Source: Gonocerus acuteangulatus (lineage: Eukaryota; Arthropoda; Insecta; Hemiptera; Coreidae). Taken from it: DNA of 64,000 nt. How positions within the stretch are numbered: position 1 is the first letter of the stretch; each line of letters begins with the position of its first letter. Position numbers and translations under genes: made by a program. This document shows, in pieces, positions 11,914 to 22,157 of this stretch. The stretch is from NCBI GenBank assembly GCA_946811695.1, contig OX328125.1:42900709-42964708 (forward strand), given 5' to 3'. The notes under the pieces were generated by a model. It saw only the letters and a program-made list of their open reading frames with translations, made no database searches and was not told the DNA's origin.

Positions 11914-12224
11914 ATTTACATACTCTATCACAATGAAGACGATCCAAATTCTTAAACTTGATTTAATACATTTTTAAAATTCATATAAAAAGAGGGTCTC
12001 ATGAGAGTACTGACGCGCATGGCAAATTACAATATTATCAAATCAAATATCAATATGTTTGGGGACTGAAAAAGGAAAGTTGTAAAGAATGCATTTTAAA
12101 TTGGGAGGAAGACACAAGATAACTTTTAGGTGATAGGATAAGTATTGAGTAAGAGTATGCCGAAACGTTCGAAATACAGATTTATCCAAAAATCTGAAGT
12201 TTTATCTCAGCCGAATCCTAACCA
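11914..12224. other. Unclassified sequence
   Basis: No gene recognised. Confidence 0.35.
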
Positions 12225-12315
12225 TTTCTTGAATTCGGCACTTTCCAGTTGCGTCATGATTCCAACCCCATAAGGAGGTTTCTTCCCTTTGGAGGGAAGA
12301 AGTGCCGTGCTAAAA
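12225..12315 (+). repeat. Dispersed repeat family C, short fragment
   Basis: Retains the ttcggcactttccagttg and gcgtcatgattccaac block and a cttccctttggaggga palindrome-like segment found in other family C copies. Confidence 0.5.
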
Positions 12316-12828
12316 AGAATAGAAAGATAAACAAAATCGAGTGTACTGACGAATAGAAGAACGTAAAGACCGCCGCTTACAATAGAGCTTCAGGTTTTCT
12401 CTGTTGAGTCACATTGAAGGGTAGGTAACTAATAGCAAAGGGGTGGGGCAAAGCAGTGGAGCCTGATGGTGAGGTACAAGCGTATGGAGATACCAAGTCG
12501 ACAAGTCTTGGAATAAATGACTGAAGGAAAAATGGTTATCTCACAGGAGGATCAGTATAACAAATAAATGAAACATGTTATGCCTTCATCATACAAGTGC
12601 TGAAAAAAGTTAACTAGCATAAAAATTAACATTTTAGAATTTATTACTTTGCTCGCTTGGAAAATATTAACATTACGTATGCAAATAAATTAATGGAGGA
12701 ACAGACTACATTAAAATCAATACTGTTTCGCTTGTTGATCCGTCTCTCCATGTTGGTTTTGTCAGGAATCCTTTTCGCCACTTAGATCAACACTGTGCAA
12801 CTTGTTGAATCCAGATTATATATTAACT
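12316..12828. other. Unclassified sequence
   Basis: No gene or matched repeat recognised. Confidence 0.35.
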
Positions 12829-13975
12829 AGCCGAATACCCGTGCTTCGTCACGGCAGATAAGTAGTTATTTTATTGCGTTAAATAATGTATCAGCAAAAT
12901 TAACGCTACTACATAATTTTTTGCAGTTTATTATAGCATGGTCCCCGTCATACTATATGTTATACGTCAATTGATAAGTAATCAAAGTATAATGTTTCTT
13001 GACACTGGGGTGCTCCGGCCAGTGTAAAGAAACAGATAACCTAGAGATAACCCGTTATCTTTAGGTTACCAGCATGGGCATATATTAGCTGGGCTGAGGG
13101 GTCTGCAGCCCCCTCCCCCCGATATTTTTATTTGTTGGTAAAAATGTGTTTTAAAACCCTTAAAAATAAATGAAATAAAAAATAAATTAAATAAGATCAC
13201 TTAGTTCATAAAAAATATTTCATTTTAGTTCTAATAGCGTTTTATTTGCCTAAAACTATTCCAAGTTCTCAATTGTTATTATTCCATTAACGGAAACGGT
13301 ACCTGCCCCCCCTCCGAAATTATTTCCTATACACGCTCATGGTTAAGAGTAACAGCATTGTAACCGATATAGGTTAAATTTTGTTGTCAACAATAAATGT
13401 ACGTTAAAAATAAAAATTTGTTTTTCACATGCCATTTGGAAACACCCATTATATTTGCGAGCATGGCCAAGAGGTGTTCTGACTGGGGATGCTGATGGGT
13501 GAGGAGGCTGTGCAAGGGTTCGGGATATTATTACCTCCGATGCACCACCACCAGGTATAGCGAAAACTCTATGGGGGACAAGTTGAAATGAACCGCAATT
13601 AAAATGGCGATTTTTCCCCTCATAGCGTAAACTCTATGAGGACAGTTTATTTCTAGTAATTCAAGGACTGCCATCATAGTTGAAATGAACCTCAATTAAA
13701 AATAATACTATGAAATAGATAATGTACGGTAACAGCTGTTCTTTATCGTCCTAGCAACGCATGCTACCTAGGCTTGCCTGCTCTAACCAACTAAAACTTT
13801 AAACCCCTCTAAAAATACTTAAAAATTCGAATATCCAAAAATCCTTTCTTAGCGAGTGCCTACGTTATGTAGGGAGTGTCCATGCAAAGTTTCAAATTTT
13901 TCTGTCGAGTGGTTTGGGCTGGGCGATGATAGGTCAGTGAGTGAGTGAGTGGTATTTGACAAATATATAGTAGAT
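12829..13975 (+). mobile_element. Interspersed repeat starting actagccgaatacccg, with nested MITE and SINE tail
   Basis: The start motif (actagc... acccgtgcttcgtcacgg) resembles a repeat terminus widespread in arthropod genomes, and the far end shows caaatttttctgtcgagtgg, a gtgagtgagtgag run and aaatatatagtag. The class is not certain to me. A hAT-like MITE (13073-13341) is inserted inside. 13345-13415 resembles the 3' part of SINE family 2 (ataaatgtacgttaaaa). Confidence 0.5.
13073..13341. mobile_element. hAT-like MITE, family H, full-length
   Basis: Ends catgggcatatatta and tacacgctcatg are inverted relatives of the family termini. Flanking octamers gttaccag and gttaagag match at 6 of 8 positions, fitting an aged 8-bp duplication. 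The interior matches the copies at 26476 and 36458. Confidence 0.8.
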
Positions 13976-14126
13976 TTTGTAATAAAATGAATTATTAATG
14001 CTTTCAATAGGCTGTAGATTTAGGCCTTGACTTTGTTGTATTTGTACTGGACTCTCTATTGTGCTATTAAAATCCCAGATCTAGGAGTATCGATGAAATG
14101 GAGCAGGTGGAACAGGCCCTAAGTTA

Positions 14127-14570
14127 GGCCACGTTTACACGAGCTTAGCACTTGAACTTCTTATAAGCTTAGTGACAAATGACAAGTACACGTTGGTGTG
14201 TACGTAAACTCATCAGTAGCAAGACATTCATTCAGGAATGACGCATCCTCACCATGATGTGTTGATAAATGTTTTTAAACATTACTTGCAAATTGTTGTT
14301 ATACGATTATGGAAGAATTCGAAGAGCTGAAGAAAGGAATGAGGATGTGAGCCAGAAAGTGGTTGCTACTTGCAGAAATTGGCAATTCAGACCAAGTGTT
14401 AGAAGAGCATGTAGCCAAAGATCAAAAGAGCTACAAACGTTTCATGAGAATGAAATGTTTGCGACCAGATTATAATTTCATTTAAAATTGTTACTCCCGA
14501 CTGATATGAGAGGATCAATAGCAGCAAAAATAAAATTAGAAATAACTAGACTAACTTTAGGTTGTCTCTA
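14127..14570 (+). pseudogene. PIF/Harbinger transposon relic with transposase fragment
   Basis: Starts ggccacgtttacacgagc after TTA (14124-14126), the 3-bp target typical of PIF/Harbinger. Near 14345-14475 a frame reads RKWLLLAEIGNSDQ then KSYKRFMRMKCLRPDYNF. This fits the N-terminal part of Harbinger transposases, in which a W-rich segment precedes a (S/T)(F/Y)xxFLRM motif. The frame is broken by a stop upstream of RKW and by stops after NFI. No right TIR is visible; the relic seems truncated where the next repeat begins. Confidence 0.6.
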
Positions 14571-14576
14571 AACACT

Positions 14577-14939
14577 TTTTGACATGGGCGTATAAAAGGG
14601 GAGCTGCAGCCCCCCCCCCCGAAATTTTGTTTTCTCATCATGATAATTATTATTGGTTTCCTTTACAAAATATTGGTTAACCATATATAATGGCCATGTT
14701 AATAATTTATATCCCTTGAAATTACCCTAACAGTTAAAATTGTTGTTATATTGTAACACTGTTTGACATGGGCGTATAAAAGGGGAGCTGCAGCCCCCCC
14801 CCCCGAAAGTTTGTTTTCTCATCATGATAATTATTATTGGTTTCCTTTACAAAATATTGGTTAACCATATATAATGGCCATGTTAATAATTTATATCCCT
14901 TGAAATTACCCTAACAGTTAAAATTGTTGTTATATTGTA
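14577..14939. repeat. Tandem duplication (~184-bp period) containing a family H MITE end
   Basis: Two nearly identical units begin gacatgggcgtataaaag (14581 and 14765), run through a poly-C tract and end attgttgttatattgtaac. The first ~60 bp of each unit is the left end of hAT-like MITE family H; no right end is present. Confidence 0.85.
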
Positions 14940-15427
14940 ACAGCACTCGTCGTCTATCGTTCCCAGCAAAAGTTTAAGGCTTGTTTTAAAAATGAACTAA
15001 ATAAATCCATTAAGAACGGGTTTTCACTTAATAATCATTTTATTTGCCCATAATGCCAGTTAGTCTACCATGAAAGACGGTAGTAACAAGTGTGCGTTTC
15101 GCAAAAAAAAAAAAAAAACTAAACAAAAAAAAACAAAACAGTAAAGTAGGTCCATTAGAAATTGGGGTTTAATCGAGAAAAAATTGAGTCAGCTGTTAAT
15201 TACAAGCATGAAAAAGCAAAACTAATCTTTTTTCCTATTTATGTAGATTACTTTGCCATTCTGTAGGGATGCGACCTATTCTAACATTCTTCCTAAGGAA
15301 TTATCACCGTTATGCAGCTCCTGCGTGACAGAATTTTTCCTAAGACAGAAGGTCCAATTAAAATTTAATATATGTATCATAATAGGTCTCTTCGTGCTAG
15401 AGTTGATAGTGCGTCCAATTTGTTAGC
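14940..15427. other. Unclassified sequence with A-rich patches
   Basis: No gene recognised. 15290-15340 (-) resembles the ctgcgtcat core of family D. Confidence 0.35.
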
Positions 15428-15565
15428 AGATGGGGGGGGGGGGTCGAGTCCCATTTCATTTTTTTTTCATTTTTGGGCTCGCTGAAAAAATCCCTGCATC
15501 GTTATGGATGATTATAAGGGATGGTAACCTTATTAACCCCGCACTAATGTTGTAGATGCAGATGA
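15428..15565 (+). mobile_element. Old, diverged SINE family 1 copy
   Basis: Residual landmarks in the correct order: gggtcgagtccc (B-box remnant), ggctcgctg, aatccctgcatcg, and gcactaatgttgtagatgc, which corresponds to the SINE 3' segment. Confidence 0.55.
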
Positions 15566-15605
15566 AGAATTGTTTGAAACTAATTGTAAAATACCACTTA
15601 TGCAG

Positions 15606-15797
15606 GGGTCTCCCGTGGTCTAATGGCTAGCGCCTTGGATTCATAAGCGGGAGATGGTGGGTTCGATTCCCACCTCCGGCAGGAATTTTATCATCCCACG
15701 GCTCGCTGGTAAAATTCCTCGCTGCACCCTGGATGTCGGCGCTAATGACCTAGATGTAGATGCGCCATTAAAAAAAAAAAACAAAAAAAAAAAAAAA
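15606..15797 (+). mobile_element. tRNA-derived SINE, family 1, with perfect 11-bp TSD
   Basis: A and B boxes, body hairpin, 3' segment and an A-rich tail (15771-15797) are all present. Target duplication cacttatgcag at 15595-15605 and 15798-15808 is exact, pointing to a relatively young insertion. Confidence 0.93.
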
Positions 15798-15808
15798 CAC
15801 TTATGCAG

Positions 15809-16320
15809 TATGGCGTTAATGACCTGAGTAAATAAGTATAACTGTTCTCTAAAAATACTGTGGTTATTTTCACTCTTGAAGAGTCATTTGAATACCGTGC
15901 TAGACATACTAATTTGCTTCTTTTCATTAACTCTTCAACGCTAATTGGAGTTCATGTCTACAAAGACAATTTCTAATGTACAAAAGAAGTATGCAATTTT
16001 ACTGTTGTAGAAAATAATTTGACTTCTTAGAAGGAAATAACATCTTACTAATCCGGAATACTAATTAGACAAATATTTTAAGTAAATTACTTATACATTG
16101 GCATTTATTTATTCCTTGTTGCCGTAATTAACAATCAATAACTCAGTAATAAAAACACTATTTAATCATTTCGATTTATTTATTTAAAAGGTTTCCCAGG
16201 TATGGCGATGAGCCCCAATAGAGGTTATAAAGAGGATATTTCATTTAAAATACGTAACATTTTATGAATTTACATTGAAATTAAAATAAAATATATATAC
16301 ATACATATAAAACCAATTTT
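15809..16320. other. AT-rich sequence, nothing recognised
   Basis: No gene or matched repeat. Confidence 0.35.
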
Positions 16321-16325
16321 TTTTT

Positions 16326-16520
16326 CCGGCGCATTCACATCTGGGCCATTAGCGCCGTTTTTAGATTATTAAAAATAAAATACGATCCAAATCGCGAAAT
16401 CAAATCAAATTCATAGGCTAGGTGTAATAGTGTTGTGGCATGAGTATGCTGTCTCATACTCTGCAATCTTTCAGTATGTATTTTATCGTCAGGGCAACAT
16501 TACACTGTGAGCACAAGGCC
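16326..16520 (-). pseudogene. LINE 3'-end relic sharing its tail with SINE family 1
   Basis: On the minus strand the frame reads ALCSQCNVALTIKYILKDC, the Cys-rich C-x2-C ... LT-x2-x-IL-x2-C motif that follows RNase H in many I- and Jockey-like non-LTR retrotransposons. It is broken by a stop or frameshift after RV. The 3' terminus reads ggcgctaatggcccagatg followed by gcgccgg and an A-rich run, i.e. the same 3' segment that ends the SINE family 1 copies. The relic is interrupted by the LINE insertion at 16528-17135. Confidence 0.65.
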
Positions 16521-16527
16521 AGGCTTT

Positions 16528-16538
16528 ATTTTCTTTTC

Positions 16539-16571
<33 letters not shown>

Positions 16572-17135
16572 ATTGTGCGTCGACTACAATGGCCTTTAGC
16601 ACAATACCCTACTGTTTAAGTTAGCCGAATATTATATAATGTTAGAATCATTACTAATGTTTATATTTTACAATACTATATTTTAATCCAAATTTCTATA
16701 TATATATTTTTTATTTCAAGGGATGTTACATTTTTAGATATGTTTGTGTGCTTTAATAAATTTAAGGTAATCAATAATATTCTGATATTTTTCTGTTTTA
16801 TTCAAAATGTCTCTGCTGTTAATATCAAACCTATCCCTGGCTCTTTGTAACTGGGAGCATTCCGCTAAAATATGATCCACGGTAAGTACATCACCACAAT
16901 GATTACACGTTGGACGACGCCTACCGACAAGATGATGGCCATGTGTTAGACGTGTGTGTCCAATACGCAGCCTTGTTATTACCACTGAGTCTCGTCTACA
17001 AAGGTCATCGTAGACTATTGTAGAGCGAACTGAGGGATAAAAAGTCCTCAAGTGGGTTGTGCTTGTTTCCAATCTTCTTTGCCACTGTTCCCATAATAGT
17101 TCTTTTATTTGGCGTTTCACGTCTCTAGGGTGTGA
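16528..17135 (-). mobile_element. 5'-truncated LINE insertion with poly(A) and TSD
   Basis: A minus-strand LINE 3' end (poly(A) seen as T-rich 16528-16564) flanked by the 10-bp duplication gccaggcttt at 16518-16527 and 17136-17145. The coding part is described separately. The insertion falls at the boundary of an older LINE 3' end and a SINE remnant, so three retroelements are stacked here. Confidence 0.8.
16734..17135 (-). pseudogene. LINE ORF2 C-terminal fragment (RNase H to Cys-rich region)
   Basis: The 128-codon frame (stop at 16734) ends a non-LTR retrotransposon ORF2. Residues about 50-65 read TRLRIGHTRLTHGH, followed by RRPTCNHCGDVLTVDHIL and AEC, the hallmark C-x2-C-x4-LTxxHIL-x2-C segment following RNase H in I/Jockey-like LINEs. 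Full-length ORF2 proteins are about 1000 residues or more, so this is only the extreme C-terminus. The first Met is not a real start: the insertion is 5'-truncated at about 17135, just inside the target duplication. The frame is open to its natural stop, so the copy may be young. Confidence 0.85.
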
Positions 17136-17186
17136 GCCAGGCTTTTTATTATTATTATTATTATGATTATTTTTATTTATTTATTT

Positions 17187-17291
17187 TTCGGCGCTTCGAC
17201 ATCTAGGCCATTAGTGCCGACATCCAGGGTGCAGCGAGGAATTTTCCCGAAGAGCCGTGGGATGAGAACATTCCTGCCGCCGCACAGTGTA
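17187..17291 (-). mobile_element. SINE family 1 fragment
   Basis: Minus-strand 3' segment (ggcgctt... ttagtgccgacatccaggg), body and ccgtgggatg are present, but the tRNA-like head is lost at about 17285, where cgcacagtgta follows, as in the SINE head at 21912. Confidence 0.8.
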
Positions 17292-17399
17292 ACGACCAAT
17301 GGACAAAAATCTAAATTTTTGTTTTCTTATATTTAATTTTGAATCCTCTAGCTAAGTTTAGAAACTATTCAAGAAGCTAAAATCGTATAAAACTAATAA

Positions 17400-18760
17400 A
17401 TATTAGTTTTATTTTGATCAACGTACACATTAGTAGTATTAGTAGTAGGTAGTAGTAGTAGTAAAGTAAATTTTATTTTATAAATGTACAAATAATAAGT
17501 CCTTGAGAAATTCACAATAAATTTACATAAGCTTGGATATAATCCATCAGCTAAGCGGCACCACATAATATTATACACATGAAAATTAAATAAAAACAAT
17601 ATGAGTGATTGTAAACAATATAAAAACAAATAAATAAGTAAAACAAAAATTGATCCTCCTTATTCCTGATAATCAAATTTAAAATTAATTGCTTCTTTAA
17701 CGTAGTGGTATAGTTTTGCGTAGTCCTGGCCGTTCAAATAGTCTATTGCTTGCGTGTGGGTTAATCTATTTTTGAAGAATATGTTTAATCTTATCTTGGA
17801 GAGGATTGGGCATACAGCTAGGAAATGGATGATATCTTCTGGTTCTTTCATATTGCAAAGAGAGCAGAGGGCACTATGATCAGAACTCCAAGGCTTCCTA
17901 TTCAGATTTAGGGTTTCTGTTCTGGCTCGCATGATGGTCCTTATCATTTGAAGGCTGTTAGTGTCGTTGATATAAGACAGCTGCTTACATTCAAATTTCA
18001 AAATTTTGTAGGTTGTGTGGAACTGCGCGTTCGTTAGCCTGTCTTGTAACTTTTCTTTTTCCTGGGAGTCAATACTATCTACTATGCATTTGACGGTTGC
18101 ATGTATCTTGTCCAGTGGGGTTGAAAAAAAAGTTTGCGGTTCGAATCCTGCTTTGATACAGACATCACGCAAGTCATTGTACCAACCTACCTTACCCACA
18201 ACCACTTTAGCTGCAAGCTGCTTAGTGAGCCTCTCTTCAGGCGCATTCAACACTTTTAGAACATACATGAGATGAAGCTGCAGAGTGTAGATGTACATGG
18301 ATGCTCTTCCTGTTGCCAGCTGCAAAGCGTAGTTCGGCGTATTCCTAGGGAGGCAGAATAGTCTCTTTATAAAACTTCTTTGAACCTGCTCAACCTTGTC
18401 ATACCTTCGCCCGCCCCACACCTTTGCACCATAACACAGAACTGCTCTAGTCACAGTGTCAAACACTTGCATTTTTGCGGAGATAGGCACTTCTTTCTTC
18501 ATTATAAAACTACGCCAAGTAGTATGAATTCCGCGCATAGCAACAGGTACTTTCTTTTCCAAGTGTTTGCGAAGTGACAGGTTCGGTGTTATGACTATGC
18601 CTAAGTACTTGTATTCATTGACTATTTCTATGGGCTCACCATTGTAGTCATTTGTAGTATTATAAACAAGGAAAAGTCTTTAAAACCTGCTTTATACCAA
18701 CAATCAGTTTGAGCCTCTTTCGTTGAAGATAGGACAGTGTTTTTATTGGGTTATCCAATG
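17400..18760 (-). mobile_element. 5'-truncated LINE with reverse transcriptase C-terminus
   Basis: Minus-strand LINE: coding sequence from about 18760 down to the stop at 17660, a short AT-rich 3' UTR, and a tail ending in a (TAC)n-like repeat at about 17430-17465. Coding part described separately. Confidence 0.8.
17660..18679 (-). pseudogene. Non-LTR retrotransposon reverse transcriptase, thumb and C-terminal domain
   Basis: The open frame extends upstream of its first Met (18562): in frame up to 18679 it reads YNGEPIEIVNEYKYLGIVIT, the conserved YKYLG motif just after the RT palm. Then come the characteristic AVLCYGAKVWGG and VQRSFIKRLFCLPRNTPNY of the LINE thumb and connection region. Near the end CSLCNMKEPEDIIHFLAVC gives the C-x2-C-x8-H-x4-C zinc-knuckle-like motif. 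The catalytic palm is missing. Upstream of 18679, homology continues in another frame (LQRKRLKLIVGIKQ, to about 18755), showing a frameshift. About 339 residues remain of a normal ~1000. Confidence 0.85.
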
Positions 18761-19590
18761 GAAATTACGTCAAAACTATTCCTTTTTTATGTGATATCAT
18801 TGATTATGGATAATTACTCCCCTATTCTCCCTTATTGTTCTTTGACATTATTCTTAAATACAAAATTTTGATAGACCATAGCAAAAAAAATTCAGCTGAA
18901 CACATCTCAAGTTTTTTAGAGCTTAAAGTTTACCACAAGTATAATGTACTGAGGGCAATTTAGTTTGCCGAAACTTGCCGATTCCAAAGATTTTTATTTT
19001 TAGATCCATCATCATTTTTCTTCCAAATTTGAAAAAAATGTGGATAAATCCAAGAAGACGGTATTAATCCTTGGGCAAATGATTCAATTTAATCTGCAGG
19101 ATGCTCCTAAAGAAATATTTAGCAATATTAAAAAAACTGCCAGTTTAGTCCTATATTATATGTAAAAAATGTGGGAACGCGTTCACCGCAGAGAAAAAAA
19201 CTCTTATATAAATACTGGTTGAAACAATATATCATATTAGAAGAAATTGTTATTAATTTTCATCAAGGAAAAAGATATTCACGCCCTGATGGTCCTTCCG
19301 GCTTTCTTAGAGGCAGACAAAAAAAAAGTTCGTCACGCAGGAGCTGCATAACTAAGCACTTTCCTCAGAATTTGGGTTGTGTAGACTGCTTTCCAGAACA
19401 ATTTGCTTAAAATATCCTACATAAATAAAATAAAAACGTGAATAGTTCTCTTTTAATTTTGTAATGAGTAACTGATCAATTATTAATTTGCTTCCAGAGT
19501 TATGTTTACACATGGTACCTACTACACTACGTAATAAATAAAAAAACCTCATATTATCGTATTTTGATCTAACGCAGGAACAGGATACAG
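18760..19590. other. Unclassified sequence
   Basis: No gene recognised; 19325-19400 loosely resembles the start of family D. Confidence 0.35.
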
Positions 19591-19594
19591 TCAC

Positions 19595-20391
19595 TCTAGT
19601 GGTAGAAAGCGCTCCTCGCGGCGGCTTTGTGAACCTACGTATGGCGGGCTTTTCTATTGAAATATATTACAAATATAACCCCCGCTTTCCGATTGACCGA
19701 TTCAGCTCATTTTTACAACACTTCCTTCTCATGAGTTACCCACGACGTATACCGCGTTTCGTTACAATACAGCAGAAATTACGACCGGTATGAGTATATT
19801 AGGAATTTGGCTCCGGAGTAAACCCCCCCTTCTAATGAACCGATTTAGTTTATTTTTTCAACACATATTAACCTGTAGATTACCACTGCGAATATCGAGT
19901 TTCGTCGAAATATACCAAAAATCACGGCTGGTAGTGGCGAATTGGTATTGTGGGTCCGGAGTAAACCCCCCTCCTAATGAAAGGATTTAGTTTATTTTTA
20001 CAACACATATTTACCTGTGGATTAGCACTACGAATACCGAGTTTCGTCGAAATATACCAAAAATCACGGCTGGTAGTGGCGAATTGGTATTGTGGCTCCG
20101 GAGTAAACCCCCCCGTCTAATGAACCGATTTAGTTCATTTTCATATCTCAGTTTTCTCTCTATATTACCACTACGAATACCAAGTTTCGTTGAAATATAA
20201 CAAATATTACGGCTGACATAGTCAAATTAGTGTTTTGGGTTCAGGGTAAACCCCCCCCCCTTCCGGTGGACCGACTTTGGTGGTTAACGAACTCGTTCAA
20301 TCTTTTGCTAATTGAATGCTACATACCAAGTTTCGTGACGAAAAAACAAAAACTCTGGCCGCTATCGTGTTAACTGACGATGCGGCAGATA

Positions 20392-20447
<56 letters not shown>

Positions 20448-20605
20448 TAGATATATATATATATATATATAAATAAATTTTAACGGGGGTCATTTTCGGT
20501 GTCTACTAGGTAGGATCGATAAAGATTTGAAGAAATTTTTCAAAAATTCCGTCATGAGTCCAACCTCAATAGCTACTTTCCTTCGGAGGAAAGTGCTAAA
20601 AAGAG
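19595..20605 (+). repeat. Repeat family E, copy 2, with ~140-bp tandem units
   Basis: At least four tandem units, each marked by ccggagtaaaccccc and aaccgatttagtt, begin at about 19811, 19952, 20095 and 20235, followed by a gtgttaactgacgatg segment, a (TA)n tract (20397-20471) and the right part with gtgtctactaggtaggatcg and cttccttcggaggaaag. Each unit contains gaataccgagtttcgtcg. No coding capacity. Confidence 0.8.
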
Positions 20606-20884
20606 TTTACAGCGTTGTGTGAGAGATTGAAAAAGCGCCGGGTTCTTCTGATATCTGGCCCAGAGCTTTCTTTACGGAGAAAAAATATAAAAAGGCAAAG
20701 CAAAACCAGTCCAGACATTAATGAATGTATAATAGAGGATAACATTAATAATGAAATAGATATTGATTTCGATATAAGTTTACATTCTCAAGAATCCAAA
20801 AACGATTCAGACTCGGCATTAAAAAAATATTTAATAATTTCAGAGAAAATGGTAAAATATTATTCTATAGCAATATTACTATAA
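20606..20884 (+). other. Coding-like open frame of unknown origin
   Basis: The 89-codon frame from 20615 is Lys/Arg-rich at first (RRKNIKRQSK) and then acidic (IIEDNINNEIDIDFD), which is protein-like rather than random, but I recognise no family. It lies between repeat family E and a hAT-like element and may be a transposon relic. Confidence 0.2.
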
Positions 20885-20941
20885 GTATAATTTACTACTA
20901 TACTATTACTACATTAGATGGTCCAGTTATAATATATTTTA

Positions 20942-21708
20942 GGGTCTTTTTGCGAAGACCACATCCAGTTACTTTTGAAGTAGCAGTAGTGATTTATAAC
21001 AGTTACTCGTACTCGCTGATAAGCTTACTGATTAGCTTATAGGTGCTTTGCTGGTTATCTACTACTTCTTGACTCGTTATCTACGGTTATAATTCATATT
21101 AGATAATGGCAAGCAATATTTATTAATAAAAAGGTTAATATGATCAAAATCAATTTTCTCAACTATGAAATAAGTTATTAAGCTTTAAAGTTGACTGTTT
21201 TGCAGGTTATGAAGGATAACAAACAACGTTATTTGTAAACAAACATATTTTATTCCTTTTCTCTCTCTCTTTTTTGGATATTTTACATTTATTAGGCATT
21301 ACATGCTATGCGTTTCCGCTCGCTCAAGAAAATATCAAAACCCTAGTCAATCCAACTCCCAATTAATAGAATTATATTAATTGTAGCGACTCTAGTCTAT
21401 CCAACTCGCTAAAATTAATAGGATTCCATTAATTTTTCCCAGTAAGAAACCAATCCCCTTTACTTTGTCAGGAACATCGCGAACTAATTGTAAAAGACTC
21501 ATTTTTCTCACAAACATAAGCAGAGCTTTTTCAAAAACAAAAGCTAATTCACTGTTGAAGGTTACTTTACTCCCAGCAAGAACGAATGCAATTGGTCATC
21601 CAATCCTCCAATAGGAAGGCAAAGGAGTTATGCGCATGCGCTAAATCACTGATACAATCACTACTGCTACTTCAAAAGTAACTGGATGTGGTCTTCGCAA
21701 AAAGACCC
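20942..21708. mobile_element. hAT-like non-autonomous element with ~54-bp TIRs and 8-bp TSD
   Basis: Terminal inverted repeats begin gggtctttttgcgaagacc and extend about 54 bp with very high identity at both ends (20942-20995 and 21655-21708). The 8-bp target duplication atatttta is exact (20934-20941 and 21709-21716), fitting hAT-type transposition. The interior has no transposase; it contains an imperfect tandem pair around 21340-21445 (ctagtc..atccaactc...attaat). Confidence 0.88.
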
Positions 21709-21911
21709 ATATTTTATAATATTTTTATTAATAATATTGTTACCTGCTATATTATTACTATTAATATTACAACTAATATTATTATAGCCGTATAGTATGC
21801 ATTATTATACTATTGTTCCATTGTTTTAACTTGATTTCAATTGATAAAAATGTTTATTTGAAAATAACTAGTGGTTAATGATTTTTGTCCATAAGCCTCA
21901 CTACTTCATTA

Positions 21912-21991
21912 CACTGTGCGCCGGTGGGGATCGAACCCACAATCTCCCGCTAATGAATCTAAGGCGCTAGCCACTACACCACGGCAGCCCC
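21912..21991 (-). mobile_element. SINE family 1 head (tRNA-like), variant
   Basis: On the minus strand, gtggtgtagtggctagcg (A box) and gggttcgatcccc (B box) are spaced as in a tRNA, then the sequence passes to cgcacagtgtaatg instead of the normal SINE body. The same gcacagtgtaa appears at 17282, suggesting a subfamily or a tRNA-like progenitor. I do not call a functional tRNA because the acceptor-stem halves do not pair convincingly. Confidence 0.6.
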
Positions 21992-22157
21992 TATTATTAT
22001 TATGATTATATTATTAATTTCTTATCTGTCCTTGAACAGTGTTTGATCAAATGTTGTGATATGTGTGTTCCTACTGATTTACATAAGTCTTGTGTGGTTT
22101 TAATTGTCCGATGTATGTGTTATGTCGTTTTGCCAAGGTGTCGTAGGCAATATGTGT

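Noticed and set aside
21912..21991. Functional tRNA gene
   Set aside because: A and B boxes are present but the acceptor arms do not pair well and the sequence belongs to the SINE head family.
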